From positions 70,617,071 to 70,681,070 of the forward strand of contig CM054183.1 in assembly GCA_028829895.1 (NCBI GenBank): a stretch of DNA of 64,000 nucleotides. Direction: 5' to 3'. A model generated the notes under the pieces. That model did not search any database, was not told the DNA's origin, and was given only the letters and a program-made list of their open reading frames with translations. Shown here piece after piece: positions 34,901 to 40,075 of this stretch (positions within the stretch are counted from its first letter, which is position 1; each line of letters starts with the position of its first letter). Position numbers and translations under genes: made by a program. The stretch comes from Sinotaia quadrata. Lineage: Eukaryota; Mollusca; Gastropoda; Architaenioglossa; Viviparidae.

Positions 34901-37631
34901 TTTATTTCAGCAAGTTGTTTCGTTTTACATTTTTAAACTAGTCACAACTCTATTTGTTTGTTCATTACTACATAATTTTGTACACTGTGCAGTGATAAAT
35001 TCTGATATTTTCTTCTTTAATTTTGTGGTGGACAACAACCTACCCTTTACAGCTGCTGATTACAATGAGTATTAGGGAACTGTATATTTCTTGATAAAAA
35101 TTGCTGTGATGCTACAAAAAATTACCATGAATAAAATCTTCTGCATTGGCATTTCTAAAAGTTGACAGGTACACAATTATTTAGTAAAAACATATTGTTC
35201 TAAATGAATATTTATCAGTAAGGTTTCCACTTACAGATTTAGGTATGTCTTGTTTTAATTGCATAAGGACCCTCTTGGGAATACAATTCTATGTGTGTTT
35301 TCAAATTCCAGCAATAGAGAAATAAATGTGATCTGCTCTAGTAAACATATCAGAATTTATGCTGTCCAACAATATCTCTTACAAATCAGTGATTAGCATT
35401 TACTTTTTAAGACCAAATCCACATTGCTGTTATTTAGTATATCAATCTGCTATCACTATTTTGTAAAACTTACGGTGGGACCAGTTCAAAAGCACGTCGA
35501 GATGTAGAAAGAGCAGACAATTCCGTTGCAGGAACAGTTGAAAAGGCTGTCTTAGCAGGACTAGAAAAAGACAATCCAGAGTAGGTACGAGCAGAAGATA
35601 CATCACCCAGTAAGTGACTTTGAAGTCGTTCAGTTTCTCGCCTGTGACTTTCAAGCTGAATACTATAATAACAAGGGGAAAGAAATGAATTATAAATATT
35701 CTCTTGTTAATTATTAATCTGGAACTTTGGAAGGAAAATATATTATATGTCTCTTAGAACTTCATCAAAGTGCATCAGAAGACAATTAACACAATTCTGT
35801 TGTAAACAGATTAATTTCTAACTCTGCAGAAGATGAATTCTACAAATAAAATATATGTTGACTGATAAGTGATATACAAAAATGAAATTCAAAGTGATTA
35901 GTTTAGCAAGAACCATAAAATGTTAGCATGATTGCAATTTGAAAGTGTCCAAGCCCAAATCACTAATTTAACATGCCATTTAAATTTATAATCTTGATAA
36001 ACAGATTTATCTTCAAAATTCAAAAGTTGATAGAAACAATTTTAATTTTCCACATTTTAAAACTTAAAAAAATGAAAGTTCACAGTATTTCTAGAGTATG
36101 TAAACTATCTTTAAAATATCCACAAATTTTCTCACTTTTAAAGAAAGAAAAATCCATACATGCATTGCAAACAACTCACCGAAGATCAGAAATGGTCTTC
36201 TGTTCTGCAGATATGTCCACTAAGGAAGACAGAGATGGGGAAAGTGTGTAGTCAGCTGACTTTATCTGTTTGTTAAAAAAAAATTACAACATTCATAATA
36301 TAAAAATTAAAATAATATAATAAAATTCACATATACATTAAGACAAAATGGCAGACAGAATGTTAGTGTTGATGACTAACACCCAATATGTAATCACTTT
36401 AAAAAAAATGTTATCACCAATGCTTGTGAGTCTACATAAGATTACACTAAGAAGTTCAAACTTTTAAGAATGAACAACACATTTACATAGCTGACTACAG
36501 CCGTACAGGCTGACTGTTTTTGTCAAACCAAGTGTAACCATAATCAACTTTCCTGATGCCCACTTATCTGCAACTGATCAGCTACTTATGTATGAGAGGT
36601 GGGTAGCCAGTGCAGCATTTCATTATAGGTCTGCCATTCCCTTTTATAATTAATTTAGGTTTTAATTAAATGAATGTAGACAGAAAGATAGGTATCCTAA
36701 CATATTGAAATAAAGAGTATGTTTAGATTTGTTTTAAATGTAAGCTTCCTACTTCCTACCATCATCACTAAAAATTACTATTAAAAAATAATTATTCTTA
36801 TTACTATTAAACTGTGTAGTATTAATTCATACTATTGGATATAGTTTATTGGTAGTATTATGTTTTATGTATATACTTCTAATTCATCAGAATTACTGCA
36901 GTATTGAGAATATTAGATACAGTATGATTTAATAATCAATATATTACTTTATTACCTCTGGACTGCTAGTGCTACTGTCAGATAAGTTTAAAGATGATGG
37001 GCCTGAAAATAGAATAAAATAATAAACATTCTAAAATTATAATTAAAATTTACATTAAAATGTGCAAGAGAACTGTTTAGTTTTATTCAGTTAGTGTATT
37101 TATGTCTCTGTCTCTGTCTCTCTCTCTTGTTTATATTAAGCTATATCTTTAATCAGTACGCTATTTTTTTTTAACTGTTAGTGTTACAAAACTGAAATGT
37201 TAATCTTTAAAATTTTATTATGAACAATTAAAACGTTTCAAATTAAAAACAAATATTATTCACATAACTTTACCAGTCACAGGCCTGCATGTATATTTAT
37301 TTTAATTATTATTATTTGCCGCAAGAAATATGAACAAGTCAGATCACGTCCCACAAATTTTACCGAGCTGTGAAAGCGCTTTGACAGTTGAAGATCTCAG
37401 TTTATTTCCCTCGATCTCCAGATGCCGAATTTGTTCAGCGAAATCGAGGACTGATGGTTGTTGTTTTGACGTCCACATATTTGATGTATCTTGCACACTT
37501 CCTCTGTCAGAGCTGCTACAACTAGGCACGTTGGCAAGCACGCTTTGAGTTGCAGACGACTCTCCTTCTGCTAAAGTTAAGCCAGAATTTGTGTCAGCAA
37601 GAAAGGACGAGTCGATTGAAACAATATCCAT
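2662..37631 (-). CDS. CCDC158: CCDC158-like coiled-coil protein gene, 25 exons, probably incomplete at its 3' end
   Basis: Coding exons were joined by hand on the minus strand; every junction has GT-AG sites and consistent phase, giving about 1190 codons (vertebrate CCDC158 is about 1110 residues as I recall). Order: Ser/Thr-rich N-terminus (1-196), long heptad-rich coiled coil (197-995), Ser-rich basic tail (996 on). Blocks that match remembered human CCDC158 in order: HMERALKESQEQV near residue 199, the segment ending RELDTRLYKL near 365, EVDRLERMLEVVK near 570, EITAKRSEVDNLRSKL near 885, and ELKALLEEMRKVI near 1065. The function of the family is not well established; the sequence shows no catalytic domain, signal peptide or membrane segment, so a structural or scaffold role is an inference. 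The C-terminal coiled coil of the vertebrate protein is missing here and probably lies left of position 1. The identification rests on memory of the human protein, not on an alignment. Confidence 0.82.
2670..2819 (-). CDS. CCDC158: CCDC158-like exon 25 (last exon seen; internal or terminal)
   Basis: 150 bp, residues 1141-1190, GINSNPPSPFRKSNLPSKTD and ending SSLSSSPLEH. Acceptor ttttgtttaag; the candidate donor is gtatgt at 2664-2669. If that donor is not used, the frame reads two more codons and stops with TAA at 2662-2664. The remembered vertebrate protein has a further coiled coil, which favours splicing to exons beyond the window edge. Confidence 0.6.
2820..6502. other. Intron between exons 25 and 24: AT-rich with small duplications
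   Basis: No coding signal seen. It holds partial tandem duplications: about 75-bp units at 3040-3260, two 55-bp units at 3317-3424, three about 65-bp units at 4615-4810, and two about 60-bp units at 4959-5078. Confidence 0.7.
6375..6520. repeat. Three degenerate copies of the exon 24 end and donor
   Basis: On the minus strand, the real junction (TGGGACAG then gtaggc), a broken copy (TGGGACAG then ctaaat) and an intact-looking copy (TTGGGGCAG then gtaagc) occur about 60 bp apart, each followed by a similar TTATTGGTTT-like tail. Confidence 0.6.
6503..6639 (-). CDS. CCDC158: CCDC158-like exon 24
   Basis: 137 bp, residues 1095-1140, basic and Ser-rich (LRSRSMSPDKNKNTYQSHLS), frame carried over from exon 23. 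Acceptor tttcattttag, donor gtaggc. Two degenerate copies of the exon end and donor follow within 130 bp of intron. Confidence 0.65.
6775..6965. repeat. About 22-bp repeat in intron 23
   Basis: Eight or nine imperfect copies of a unit like AAGGCTGGCTATCCTAAGCA. They start about 135 bp from exon 24 and are not similar to it. Confidence 0.85.
7519..7643 (-). CDS. CCDC158: CCDC158-like exon 23
   Basis: 125 bp, residues 1054-1094. GQELKALLEEMRKVIAEQRE resembles remembered CCDC158 DLKQLLQELRSVINEEP, a conserved short helix in the tail. Acceptor ttaatttag. The donor gtaaga overlaps an in-frame TAA that would end the protein if the intron were retained (codons TCT AAG TAA). Confidence 0.8.
7795..7945. 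repeat. About 31-bp repeat in intron 22
   Basis: Five copies of a unit with CATTCCAAACAAAAGATGCA. It produces overlapping open frames on the minus strand that are not genes. Confidence 0.9.
8191..8364 (-). CDS. CCDC158: CCDC158-like exon 22
   Basis: 174 bp, 58 codons, residues 996-1053, ETEQMSQVRVPGISWVMPKE then a Ser-rich, Lys/Arg-containing stretch. It marks the change from coiled coil to disordered tail, as in CCDC158. Acceptor tttcaatag, donor gtaagc. Confidence 0.78.
8455..8620. repeat. Two-copy 80-bp direct repeat in intron 21
   Basis: Two adjacent copies sharing GAAGAAAAACTAAT and ACTTGTAGAGTTT with a few differences. Confidence 0.75.
8727..10229 (+). mobile_element. Ty3/gypsy-like retroelement remnant flanked by 67-bp direct repeats
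   Basis: Plus-strand pieces of a pol polyprotein: reverse transcriptase motif FSKLDFLKDYWQVKV near 9130-9180, an FTDDLLLATETGDDHLLLLS segment (in place of the usual YxDD) near 9310-9365, a connection segment CNYYKKILPEFSIVTKPLHD near 9565-9620, and RNase H-like fragments to about 9960. The frames are broken by stops and frameshifts and the part between the two RT motifs is partly missing, so it is inactive. Nearly identical 67-bp repeats (TTCTGCTGATTCTTTAAAGA core) at 8727-8794 and 10163-10229 flank it and may be what remains of the long terminal repeats. It is inserted opposite to the host gene. Confidence 0.8.
10446..10538 (-). CDS. CCDC158: CCDC158-like exon 21, end of the coiled coil
   Basis: 93 bp, 31 codons, residues 965-995, ESLKCAASQAQLEHFEQEIA and LKLRHQLDLK; the latter resembles remembered LKLQHTLDIKELQ. 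Acceptor catgacag, donor gtatgg. A retroelement remnant lies just downstream in the intron. Confidence 0.82.
10690..10812. repeat. Two-copy 60-bp direct repeat in intron 20
   Basis: Two near-identical copies with CTGTATACATCTCAATAATT. The rest of this intron up to exon 20 shows nothing recognisable. Confidence 0.85.
11120..11278 (-). CDS. CCDC158: CCDC158-like exon 20
   Basis: 159 bp, 53 codons, residues 912-964, EKMLIEHDKDSLKASLGQSL and onward, aligning with remembered EKHFLKEEKSKLSQELSTVA. Acceptor attttgtag, donor gtgttt. Confidence 0.82.
11372..11590. repeat. 71-bp tandem repeat, three copies
   Basis: Units share ATCCAAGATACCAAATACCT and end AAACAAAAAACAAA. It begins about 95 bp upstream of the exon 20 acceptor. 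The remaining intron (11590-12395) has no visible feature. Confidence 0.9.
12396..12508 (-). CDS. CCDC158: CCDC158-like exon 19
   Basis: 113 bp, residues 874-911. AVKVADKVQKEITAKRSEVD resembles remembered AMKVAMGMQKQITAKRGQID, the clearest single match to CCDC158 in the window. Acceptor gtatttgacag, donor gtaaag. Confidence 0.85.
12590..13190. repeat. Degenerate array upstream of exon 19
   Basis: Two related repeat types: about 80-bp units with ACAGCAAGGACAAAGCATTG (12590-12860), grading into about 40-bp units with AATAACAAAGGTCAAATCAC (12960-13190). The ACAAAGGTCAAA core also occurs about 15 bp from the exon 19 acceptor. Confidence 0.8.
13430..13960. repeat. Two adjacent degenerate repeats in intron 18
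   Basis: About 35-bp units with CATATGAACAA (13430-13560), then about 45-bp units with CTTTAGTCATTTGTGTCTTT and CTGAAATCTCTC (13560-13960). Confidence 0.75.
14222..14287 (-). CDS. CCDC158: CCDC158-like exon 18
   Basis: 66 bp, residues 852-873, EAEHNCKLTHRALKTKDLVD and onward. Acceptor ttttgttccag, donor gtaaag, phase 1 on both sides, so it could be skipped without a frameshift. Confidence 0.74.
14930..15622. repeat. Degenerate about 45-bp repeat running up to the exon 17 donor
   Basis: Units like GTTGCTGACAATGATGAAAC are clear at 15400-15560 and diverged to the left. The final unit reads TTGCTGACAATTTTGACAAC and ends in the exon 17 5' splice site. Between exon 18 and this array (14288-14930) no feature is seen. 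Confidence 0.7.
15623..15821 (-). CDS. CCDC158: CCDC158-like exon 17
   Basis: 199 bp, residues 786-851. ENIFAELKESRLEVARLTEN resembles remembered DQLLNEVKTSRSELNNLSED, a strong anchor. Acceptor tttatcag, donor gtaagt. Intronic repeats continue directly from the donor (about 15400-15622). Confidence 0.82.
16341..16500 (-). CDS. CCDC158: CCDC158-like exon 16
   Basis: 160 bp, residues 732-785, EREHLMKVVEEKTAALEELR and REKRIKDLEDDRAK; the second part resembles remembered DAKIRELEARVSDLELEK. Acceptor cttgatag, donor gtcaga. Confidence 0.8.
16750..17375. repeat. About 41-bp minisatellite in intron 15
   Basis: About fifteen units with CTCCACAATCACCA and CATGTAATA, with two main variants (TAGATTTCATCTGAG and TATATTTCAGATAAG) in separate blocks. 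It lies over 500 bp from exon 15. Confidence 0.9.
17896..18335 (-). CDS. CCDC158: CCDC158-like exon 15 (largest exon)
   Basis: 440 bp, residues 586-731, uninterrupted coiled coil (QISTLSNQLSANSDKYSKLN near its start, EEKEKVLCTVQQQSSSITHL near its end). Acceptor ttgttttcag, donor gtatgc. It is the longest open coding block in the window. Confidence 0.85.
18492..18689 (-). CDS. CCDC158: CCDC158-like exon 14
   Basis: 198 bp, 66 codons, residues 520-585. GELIHRQQEVDRLERMLEVV resembles remembered CCDC158 RELDNRNMEVQRLEALLKAL, another strong anchor. Acceptor gttccttaaag, donor gtaaga. It is very rich in Arg and Glu. Confidence 0.82.
19149..19268 (-). CDS. CCDC158: CCDC158-like exon 13
   Basis: 120 bp, 40 codons, phase 0 on both sides, residues 480-519, RQALEMSLDEVQRELIQVRA and onward. 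Acceptor ctggtctctag, donor gtaagt. Confidence 0.76.
19340..19600. repeat. CA and CT microsatellites
   Basis: CA runs near 19358, 19478 and 19560-19597 and a CT run near 19535-19560. Similar CA tracts occur at 19902-19926. The open frames across them are artefacts. Confidence 0.92.
19991..20105 (-). CDS. CCDC158: CCDC158-like exon 12
   Basis: 115 bp, residues 441-479, with a five-Gln run (DQQQQQGRLKNETIGELETK). Acceptor ttctttcag, donor gtaaga. The Gln run comes from a CAG repeat and may be variable in length. Confidence 0.76.
20106..20400. repeat. Degenerate about 65-bp repeat upstream of exon 12
   Basis: Units like AACTGGACTGAAGTTCTTCA plus ACTCATAGTTAA. A related sequence, GACTCTGATTTTCAACTCAT, lies about 22 bp from the exon 12 acceptor, so the array effectively begins at that splice site. 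Confidence 0.65.
21696..21806 (-). CDS. CCDC158: CCDC158-like exon 11
   Basis: 111 bp, residues 404-440, LSHLTTDHEKQLEEANERAN and onward, resembling remembered CCDC158 LISEHEVEITGLTEKASSAR. Acceptor gttctgcag, donor gtaagc. A tandem array starts within about 10 bp of the acceptor on the intron side. Confidence 0.8.
21812..22140. repeat. About 45-bp repeat starting at the exon 11 acceptor
   Basis: Seven or so imperfect units with ATAGGTCACTTGTTACTTGT and AAAATAAAAA. The first recognisable unit starts within 10 bp of the acceptor. Confidence 0.78.
22430..22686. repeat. Degenerate about 62-bp repeat up to the exon 10 donor
   Basis: Units with TTATTCTTGGATTTATGTAT and ATACAATGAAAGTATTATTT. The last, diverged unit runs into the exon 10 donor. 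Region 20400-21690 between arrays has no visible feature. Confidence 0.65.
22687..22719 (-). CDS. CCDC158: CCDC158-like exon 10 (33-bp micro-exon)
   Basis: 33 bp, residues 393-403, LKAEAQDAVKK. Acceptor ttatttcag, donor gtaaga. The exon is tiny but joins exon 9 (phase 2) to exon 11 (phase 2) and keeps the coiled-coil register. Confidence 0.7.
22903..23175. repeat. 19-bp array and about 85-bp duplication at the edge of a dispersed repeat
   Basis: Six copies of CATGTATGTTAAGTTTAGT followed by two copies of a segment containing AAAGGCAGATCAGATGTTTT and GTCCAGTACAGGGCA. The second part belongs to dispersed family B. Confidence 0.88.
23090..24515 (+). mobile_element. Dispersed repeat family B, copy 1
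   Basis: About 1.4 kb that matches, inverted, the segment 62500-63830. Shared landmarks in order: GTCCAGT near a GGGCA motif, GACCCTGACCTCC and AGTGAGTAAAA (23190), a GACAAAGGTGA block (23374), CTTTCTTTTATAAA (24308), and a GGGGGCTTGTTGAGA end (24446). No protein is recognised. The GGGGGCTTG end resembles the junction of a long terminal repeat with a primer binding site, so an LTR-type origin is possible but unproven. Confidence 0.6.
24516..25053. other. Intron segment with nothing recognised
   Basis: AT-rich sequence with a short TG-rich tract near 24815-24845. No exon-like frame or repeat was found. Confidence 0.6.
25054..25130 (-). CDS. CCDC158: CCDC158-like exon 9
   Basis: 77 bp, residues 368-392, VEKELEETRLLFAEKEQKQV and onward. 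Acceptor tttttgaaag, donor gtgagg. Several degenerate copies of the exon start and acceptor lie just upstream in the intron (25200-25480). Confidence 0.78.
25131..25500. repeat. Degenerate copies of the exon 9 start and acceptor
   Basis: Four or five copies of a segment like GTCTTCTAACTCTCTCTTTC plus AACTTTTAACAT. This mirrors the real acceptor region (TTCTTCTAGCTCTTTCTCAA, then cctttcaaaa). Two of the copies also carry TATCACTATCAGACAGACAA. Confidence 0.75.
25980..26361. repeat. 76-bp minisatellite carrying copies of the exon 8 donor
   Basis: Four full copies and one partial copy of a unit holding GACCAAAGATAACTTTCATT and AACTGAAGGTAAGTTAGTAA. The rightmost unit contains the true exon 8 end. 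Two copies keep the exact donor gtcagtgag on the minus strand. Confidence 0.9.
26362..26601 (-). CDS. CCDC158: CCDC158-like exon 8
   Basis: 240 bp, residues 288-367. It contains MSQLRTVLAARERARGKPYL, and ends RELDTRLYKLSL, which matches the remembered RELDTEISYLK of CCDC158. The donor is gtcagt, a weaker form than most in this gene. The exon end and donor form the last unit of a roughly 76-bp minisatellite that continues into the intron (25980-26361). Confidence 0.82.
27051..28800 (+). mobile_element. Dispersed repeat family A, copy 1
   Basis: Three collinear blocks match copy 2 (54671-56430): a left block with ATAACTAATTACATGTGATG and AGCCCCCATCCATCCACTTT (27060-27400), a middle block with CATTCTCAACTTACAAGTCC and TTAGTCCGATA (27890-27950), and a right block with GACAATTTACCAATTTATAT (28695-28760). 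No protein is recognised. This copy holds its own six-unit minisatellite. Confidence 0.65.
28090..28440. repeat. 60-bp minisatellite, six copies, inside family A copy 1
   Basis: Near-identical units with CTATTCCTCTTTATCAGTCA. On the minus strand five of the six read TTATG or TTATA followed by gtaagt, close to a consensus 5' splice site in the sense of the host gene. Confidence 0.93.
29681..30984. mobile_element. 1.3 kb DNA transposon with perfect 34-bp terminal inverted repeats
   Basis: TGTGACCTGTCACCACAAAA and the following 14 bases at the left end occur as an exact reverse complement at the right end. The flanks read TA on both sides, compatible with a TA target duplication. Inside is one 85-codon frame and a locally CpG-rich, promoter-like stretch (30490-30680). 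The element is too short for a full transposase, so it is a non-autonomous or internally deleted copy. I cannot place its superfamily. The perfect ends suggest recent movement. Confidence 0.85.
30246..30503 (-). CDS. 85-residue acidic frame inside the 34-bp-TIR element
   Basis: It begins MKRTQGRQFRPVMRNVNMEK and ends in an acidic, Ser-rich tail (SDYFANEDVADGFSSESDMD). Basic start and acidic end with no known motif. A CCAAT box lies just upstream of the start codon. It could be the first exon or N-terminus of the original transposase, kept in a deleted copy, or a chance frame. Confidence 0.4.
   Translation of the reverse strand: MKRTQGRQFRPVMRNVNMEKRIANLLNSCKESNILKKESIQIKDLISDYFANEDVADGFSSESDMDSESRDRTTKKTKQTTADDN
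30985..31584. other. Intron segment with nothing recognised
   Basis: Very AT-rich, with loosely repeated phrases around GGGATTACTATTTATAATTA but no clear array and no coding signal. Confidence 0.55.
31585..31675 (-). CDS. CCDC158: CCDC158-like exon 7
   Basis: 91 bp, residues 257-287, QKEVANQEMMLVKLQSSLSQ and onward, coiled coil with one Cys. Acceptor cattttacag, donor gtgagg. A hAT transposase remnant separates it from exon 6. Confidence 0.78.
31846..32880 (+). pseudogene. hAT-family transposase remnant (ZNF862-like type)
   Basis: Plus-strand pieces in broken frames: VFVGILKLSTCDSRSIYEAI (31930-31990), a middle segment with FEELAEVLDCESISFRLLNE (32224-32283), and a C-terminal hAT dimerisation region with SCADCERSFSLMNAIKTKSK (32700-32760). 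This order and spacing follow hAT transposases and their zinc-finger-862-like relatives. Stops and frameshifts separate the pieces, and the N-terminal zinc finger is not seen. Terminal repeats were not located. It sits antisense to the host gene between exons 7 and 6. Confidence 0.75.
33340..33640. repeat. Two-copy about 140-bp direct repeat near exon 6
   Basis: Copies begin TGAATAAAAGATATGTCATA and contain TTTTAACTATTAGCTGAGCT. The second phrase resembles the intron start beside exon 6 (AAACTATTATCTGAGTTAC), suggesting the duplication started from the exon 6 donor. Confidence 0.8.
33649..33758 (-). CDS. CCDC158: CCDC158-like exon 6
   Basis: 110 bp, residues 221-256, ASEMSEQQKRSFRANIEELK and onward, aligning with remembered CCDC158 after its NESNELHEKQK segment. 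Acceptor gttgtcttcag, donor gtaact, phase 2. A roughly 140-bp direct duplication lies just downstream in the intron (about 33340-33600) and may carry a damaged copy of this exon end. Confidence 0.8.
33947..34016 (-). CDS. CCDC158: CCDC158-like exon 5, start of the coiled coil
   Basis: 70 bp, residues 197-220, SHMERALKESQEQVIELRKR and onward. This matches the remembered CCDC158 segment HFERVLEEYSHQVKDLQRRL at most positions and is one of the best anchors of the identification. Acceptor tactaag, donor gtatct. Confidence 0.82.
35474..35662 (-). CDS. CCDC158: CCDC158-like exon 4
   Basis: 189 bp between acceptor gttattatag and donor gtaagt, residues 134-196. It begins with a short charged helix (IQLESHRRETERLQSHLL) followed by a Ser/Thr/Pro-rich linker ending RAFELVPP, which leads directly into the first coiled-coil exon. 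The phase is consistent on both sides. Confidence 0.72.
36180..36265 (-). CDS. CCDC158: CCDC158-like exon 3
   Basis: Acceptor ttaacaaacag and donor gtgagt flank 86 bp encoding residues 106-133 (IKSADYTLSPSLSSLVDISA and onward), ending phase 2. This is still the non-coiled N-terminal region. Confidence 0.68.
36956..37002 (-). CDS. CCDC158: CCDC158-like exon 2
   Basis: A 47-bp exon between acceptor attttcag and donor gtaata. It continues phase 1 from exon 1 and encodes GPSSLNLSDSSTSSPE, residues 90-105, in the low-complexity Ser-rich N-terminus. Its small size makes it less certain than the coiled-coil exons, but both splice sites and the frame fit. Confidence 0.65.
37364..37631 (-). CDS. CCDC158: CCDC158-like exon 1 (start codon)
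   Basis: The start codon at 37631 has a good context (AAAATGG). The exon encodes residues 1-89, rich in Ser and Thr (MDIVSIDSSFLADTNSGLTL at the start), and ends in CTCG before the donor gtaaaa, phase 1. No upstream in-frame extension looks coding. Confidence 0.75.
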
Positions 37632-37758
37632 TTTATGCTAAAATGAAAACAGTATAATGAGACATGGCACTGCAAACGAACAAATTTGAAAGAGCCAAAA
37701 TCTCAAAAAAGTTGTCAGATTTTATTGTGTTTATGTTCGCATCCAGCGGGTTTCATCC

Positions 37759-37768
37759 GCGCATGCGC
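37759..37768. promoter_or_regulatory. NRF1-type palindrome GCGCATGCGC, likely promoter of the CCDC158-like gene
   Basis: A perfect GCGCATGCGC palindrome sits 128 bp upstream of the start codon in a small GC-rich, CpG-containing patch of otherwise AT-rich DNA. This matches the NRF1 binding consensus, which is typical of TATA-less housekeeping and ciliary or testis promoters. No TATA box is obvious. A pyrimidine-rich tract ending in AG lies about 7 bases before the start codon, so a short non-coding first exon is also possible. Confidence 0.5.
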
Positions 37769-38172
37769 CTTGCATTTAACTATCAATATGGAATGAAAAA
37801 TATTATGAGTTTTATTATAAACATTTTGGAAAAGATTACAATGCTTTGTATGTATGCATTATTTTTTTTTTAAAGTCTAAAGATTTTTTTTAAAAGTTTT
37901 TCAGTCATCCAACAGAAGTTTTCAAGCTTTTAGTTTTTACGTCAATATAAATGTAAATAGCCGAAACTCTGAATGGATGAATCTTTTCATCACAACCCAC
38001 CACATACAATATTTCACATCCTACCGCAACTTTTATTATATGTAGGGACGCTCTGCTATTTTTTTTCTATTATTAACAGTAAGGTACTTAGTATTGATTG
38101 ATATTGTGTCTGCATGTGTACTACCGAGGCTTGTAGTTTAACGTGGCGAGCTTTTACCTCATAACCGTCACA
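37769..38172. other. Upstream region of the CCDC158-like gene
   Basis: AT-rich sequence with no open frame that looks coding. No divergent gene is recognisable on the plus strand. Confidence 0.5.
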
Positions 38173-38180
38173 CACTACAG

Positions 38181-38377
38181 CAGGGGTCACCAACCTTTTT
38201 GATACTGAGAGCTACTTCATGGTATTGAGTCATACGAAGGGCTACCAGTTTGATACACTCTTCTAGTTTGCCTTTATACATTATTAATAAAGTGAAGACT
38301 TAGAAAAGGCCTGCGGGCGACTCGTGTGGTCTTTGCGGGCGACCTGGTGCCCGCGGGCACCGTGTTGGTGACCCCTG
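38181..38377. mobile_element. 197-bp hAT MITE with perfect 8-bp target duplication
   Basis: The left end CAGGGGTCACCAACCTTTTT and the right end GGTGACCCCTG form terminal inverted repeats of hAT type. The flanks are CACTACAG at 38173-38180 and CACTACAG at 38378-38385, a perfect 8-bp target site duplication. Its GC-rich right half stands out from the surroundings. No coding capacity. Confidence 0.92.
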
Positions 38378-38895
38378 CACTACAGTATGTCATGGTATAC
38401 CTAATTACCTCCATCTGATGAATAAAATTATGAAATATTATATGTTATCGTTGTTTGCAAACGTGATATTTATTACTGCTTGTTGTGCGTAATTATTAAA
38501 ATAATTTGACTTGTCTTAGTAATGACTGACATCTCACTTTGCATTTCTACATTTTGCTGATTTAAAAAAAAAAAATTTGCACCAACATATATACTACATC
38601 ATGCGTGACAAGAAACATATACCAATGGATCTTTTCGTAATTAGATGCTCGAAATATATGCATGGTAGGTAAGATGGAAATTTAACTTCCTGTGTCTTTG
38701 TATTGGGTTTGCATGTGCTCTGTAACCAGATGTTTACGAGAATAAATTGGGCATGTGCAGAGACGCGGTTCGCAATGGCTTACCAGCGCGTACTTGTGTT
38801 CTGAATGTGAAACTCGTTACAGTATTCACAGATTGTCCGAACACTGACTTTGGTCTACTTAGTTTAATAACAAAAATCTAAAATGTGTGAATTAA

Positions 38896-39065
38896 TTGAG
38901 TTCGGCCGACCTTAATACTAAATTACGTTTACATAACTGATATAAAACAGCTTTGAAACTAAGTATTAGTTCAATAGCACCTAAAATGGAACAGAGTTCG
39001 TCCTACCGTAATACTGAATAACGTTTATATATCTTATAACAGTTATTAAACTAAGTATTAGGAAC
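38896..39065. repeat. Two-copy diverged direct repeat, about 110 bp
   Basis: Copies share AACTAAGTATTAG, an AATAC...AATAACGTTTA-like core and GAGTTCG. The rest of 38386-39590 has no recognised feature. Confidence 0.6.
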
Positions 39066-39599
39066 CGACTACTTCAGGACTCAACTATGCATAATATAAT
39101 AGAATATTCAAGGCGAGCACAACTTTATGTTATCATTTGCAGAGCTACCAAATTTAATATTCATATACACACAGTGACACACAACTAGGTCAAAAGTGCT
39201 AAATTTATAAATGAGCCTAACTTACTACTCACATTCAGATGAATAGGATCTGACGTATGGTTAAAGAAAGATTTCCTTTTAAAGTTATTGGAAACATTAA
39301 AAAAGAACCAAACTAAACTACACATCTAAAACGCAGAGCAATAACACTAACTGATTGACACAATACCCAGCTCATTATGTAACTACACTGTCAAAAACAC
39401 CATTTTTAGCAATGATGTTTACATCTACAACAAATGTATTTTGGAATGGAGTAATTAGGTCACGGGTTGCTTGACGGCTCTGAAGATGGACAATACATGA
39501 CTAATTGCAGTCACAGCAAGAGATGACCACTCCACACCGTGTTTACGTATACAAAGACACCTTAGCATCGGGAACACTCTCTTTGTTCTCGTTCTTTCA

Positions 39600-40075
39600 T
39601 TCGTCAACACACTAGTGTTATGTTTTGTAATACAAGTCAACACACTAGTGTTATGTTTTGTAATACAAGTCAACACACTAGTGTTATGTTTTGTAATACA
39701 AGTCAACACACTAGTGTTATGTTTTGTAATACAAGCTTGCAGTAAACACACTAGTGTTATGTTTTGTAATACAAGTCAACACACTAGTGTTAAGTTTTGT
39801 AATACAAGTCAACACACTAGTGTTATGTTTTGTAATACAAGTCAACACACTAGTGTTATGTTTTGTAATACAAGCTTGCAGTAAGCACACTAGTGTTAAG
39901 TTTTGCATTGCATAGCTTGCAGTAAGCACACTAGTGTTATGTTTTGTAATACAAGCTTGCAGTAAGCACACTAGTGTTAAGTTTTGCATTGCATAGCTTG
40001 CAGTAAACACACTAGGGTTATGTTTTGCAATACAAGCTTGCAGTAAACACACTAGTGGCAATATGTTTTGCAATC
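39600..40075. repeat. 33-bp minisatellite with 42-48 bp variants
   Basis: About thirteen units with CACACTAGTGTTATGTTTTG. Some units have an extra GCTTGCAGTAA insert, and others replace the middle with TTGCATTGCATAGC. Long open frames on both strands here are repeat artefacts. Confidence 0.93.

Larger units (their letters stand above)
34017..37363. other. Introns 1 to 4 outside exons
   Basis: Apart from exons 2 to 4 this is AT-rich sequence with a short CT microsatellite near 37104-37130. No repeats over two copies and no additional exon candidates were found. Confidence 0.6.

Noticed and set aside
39455..40073. Three overlapping frames of about 90-118 codons
   Set aside because: All are translations of the CACACTAGTGTTATG array on both strands.
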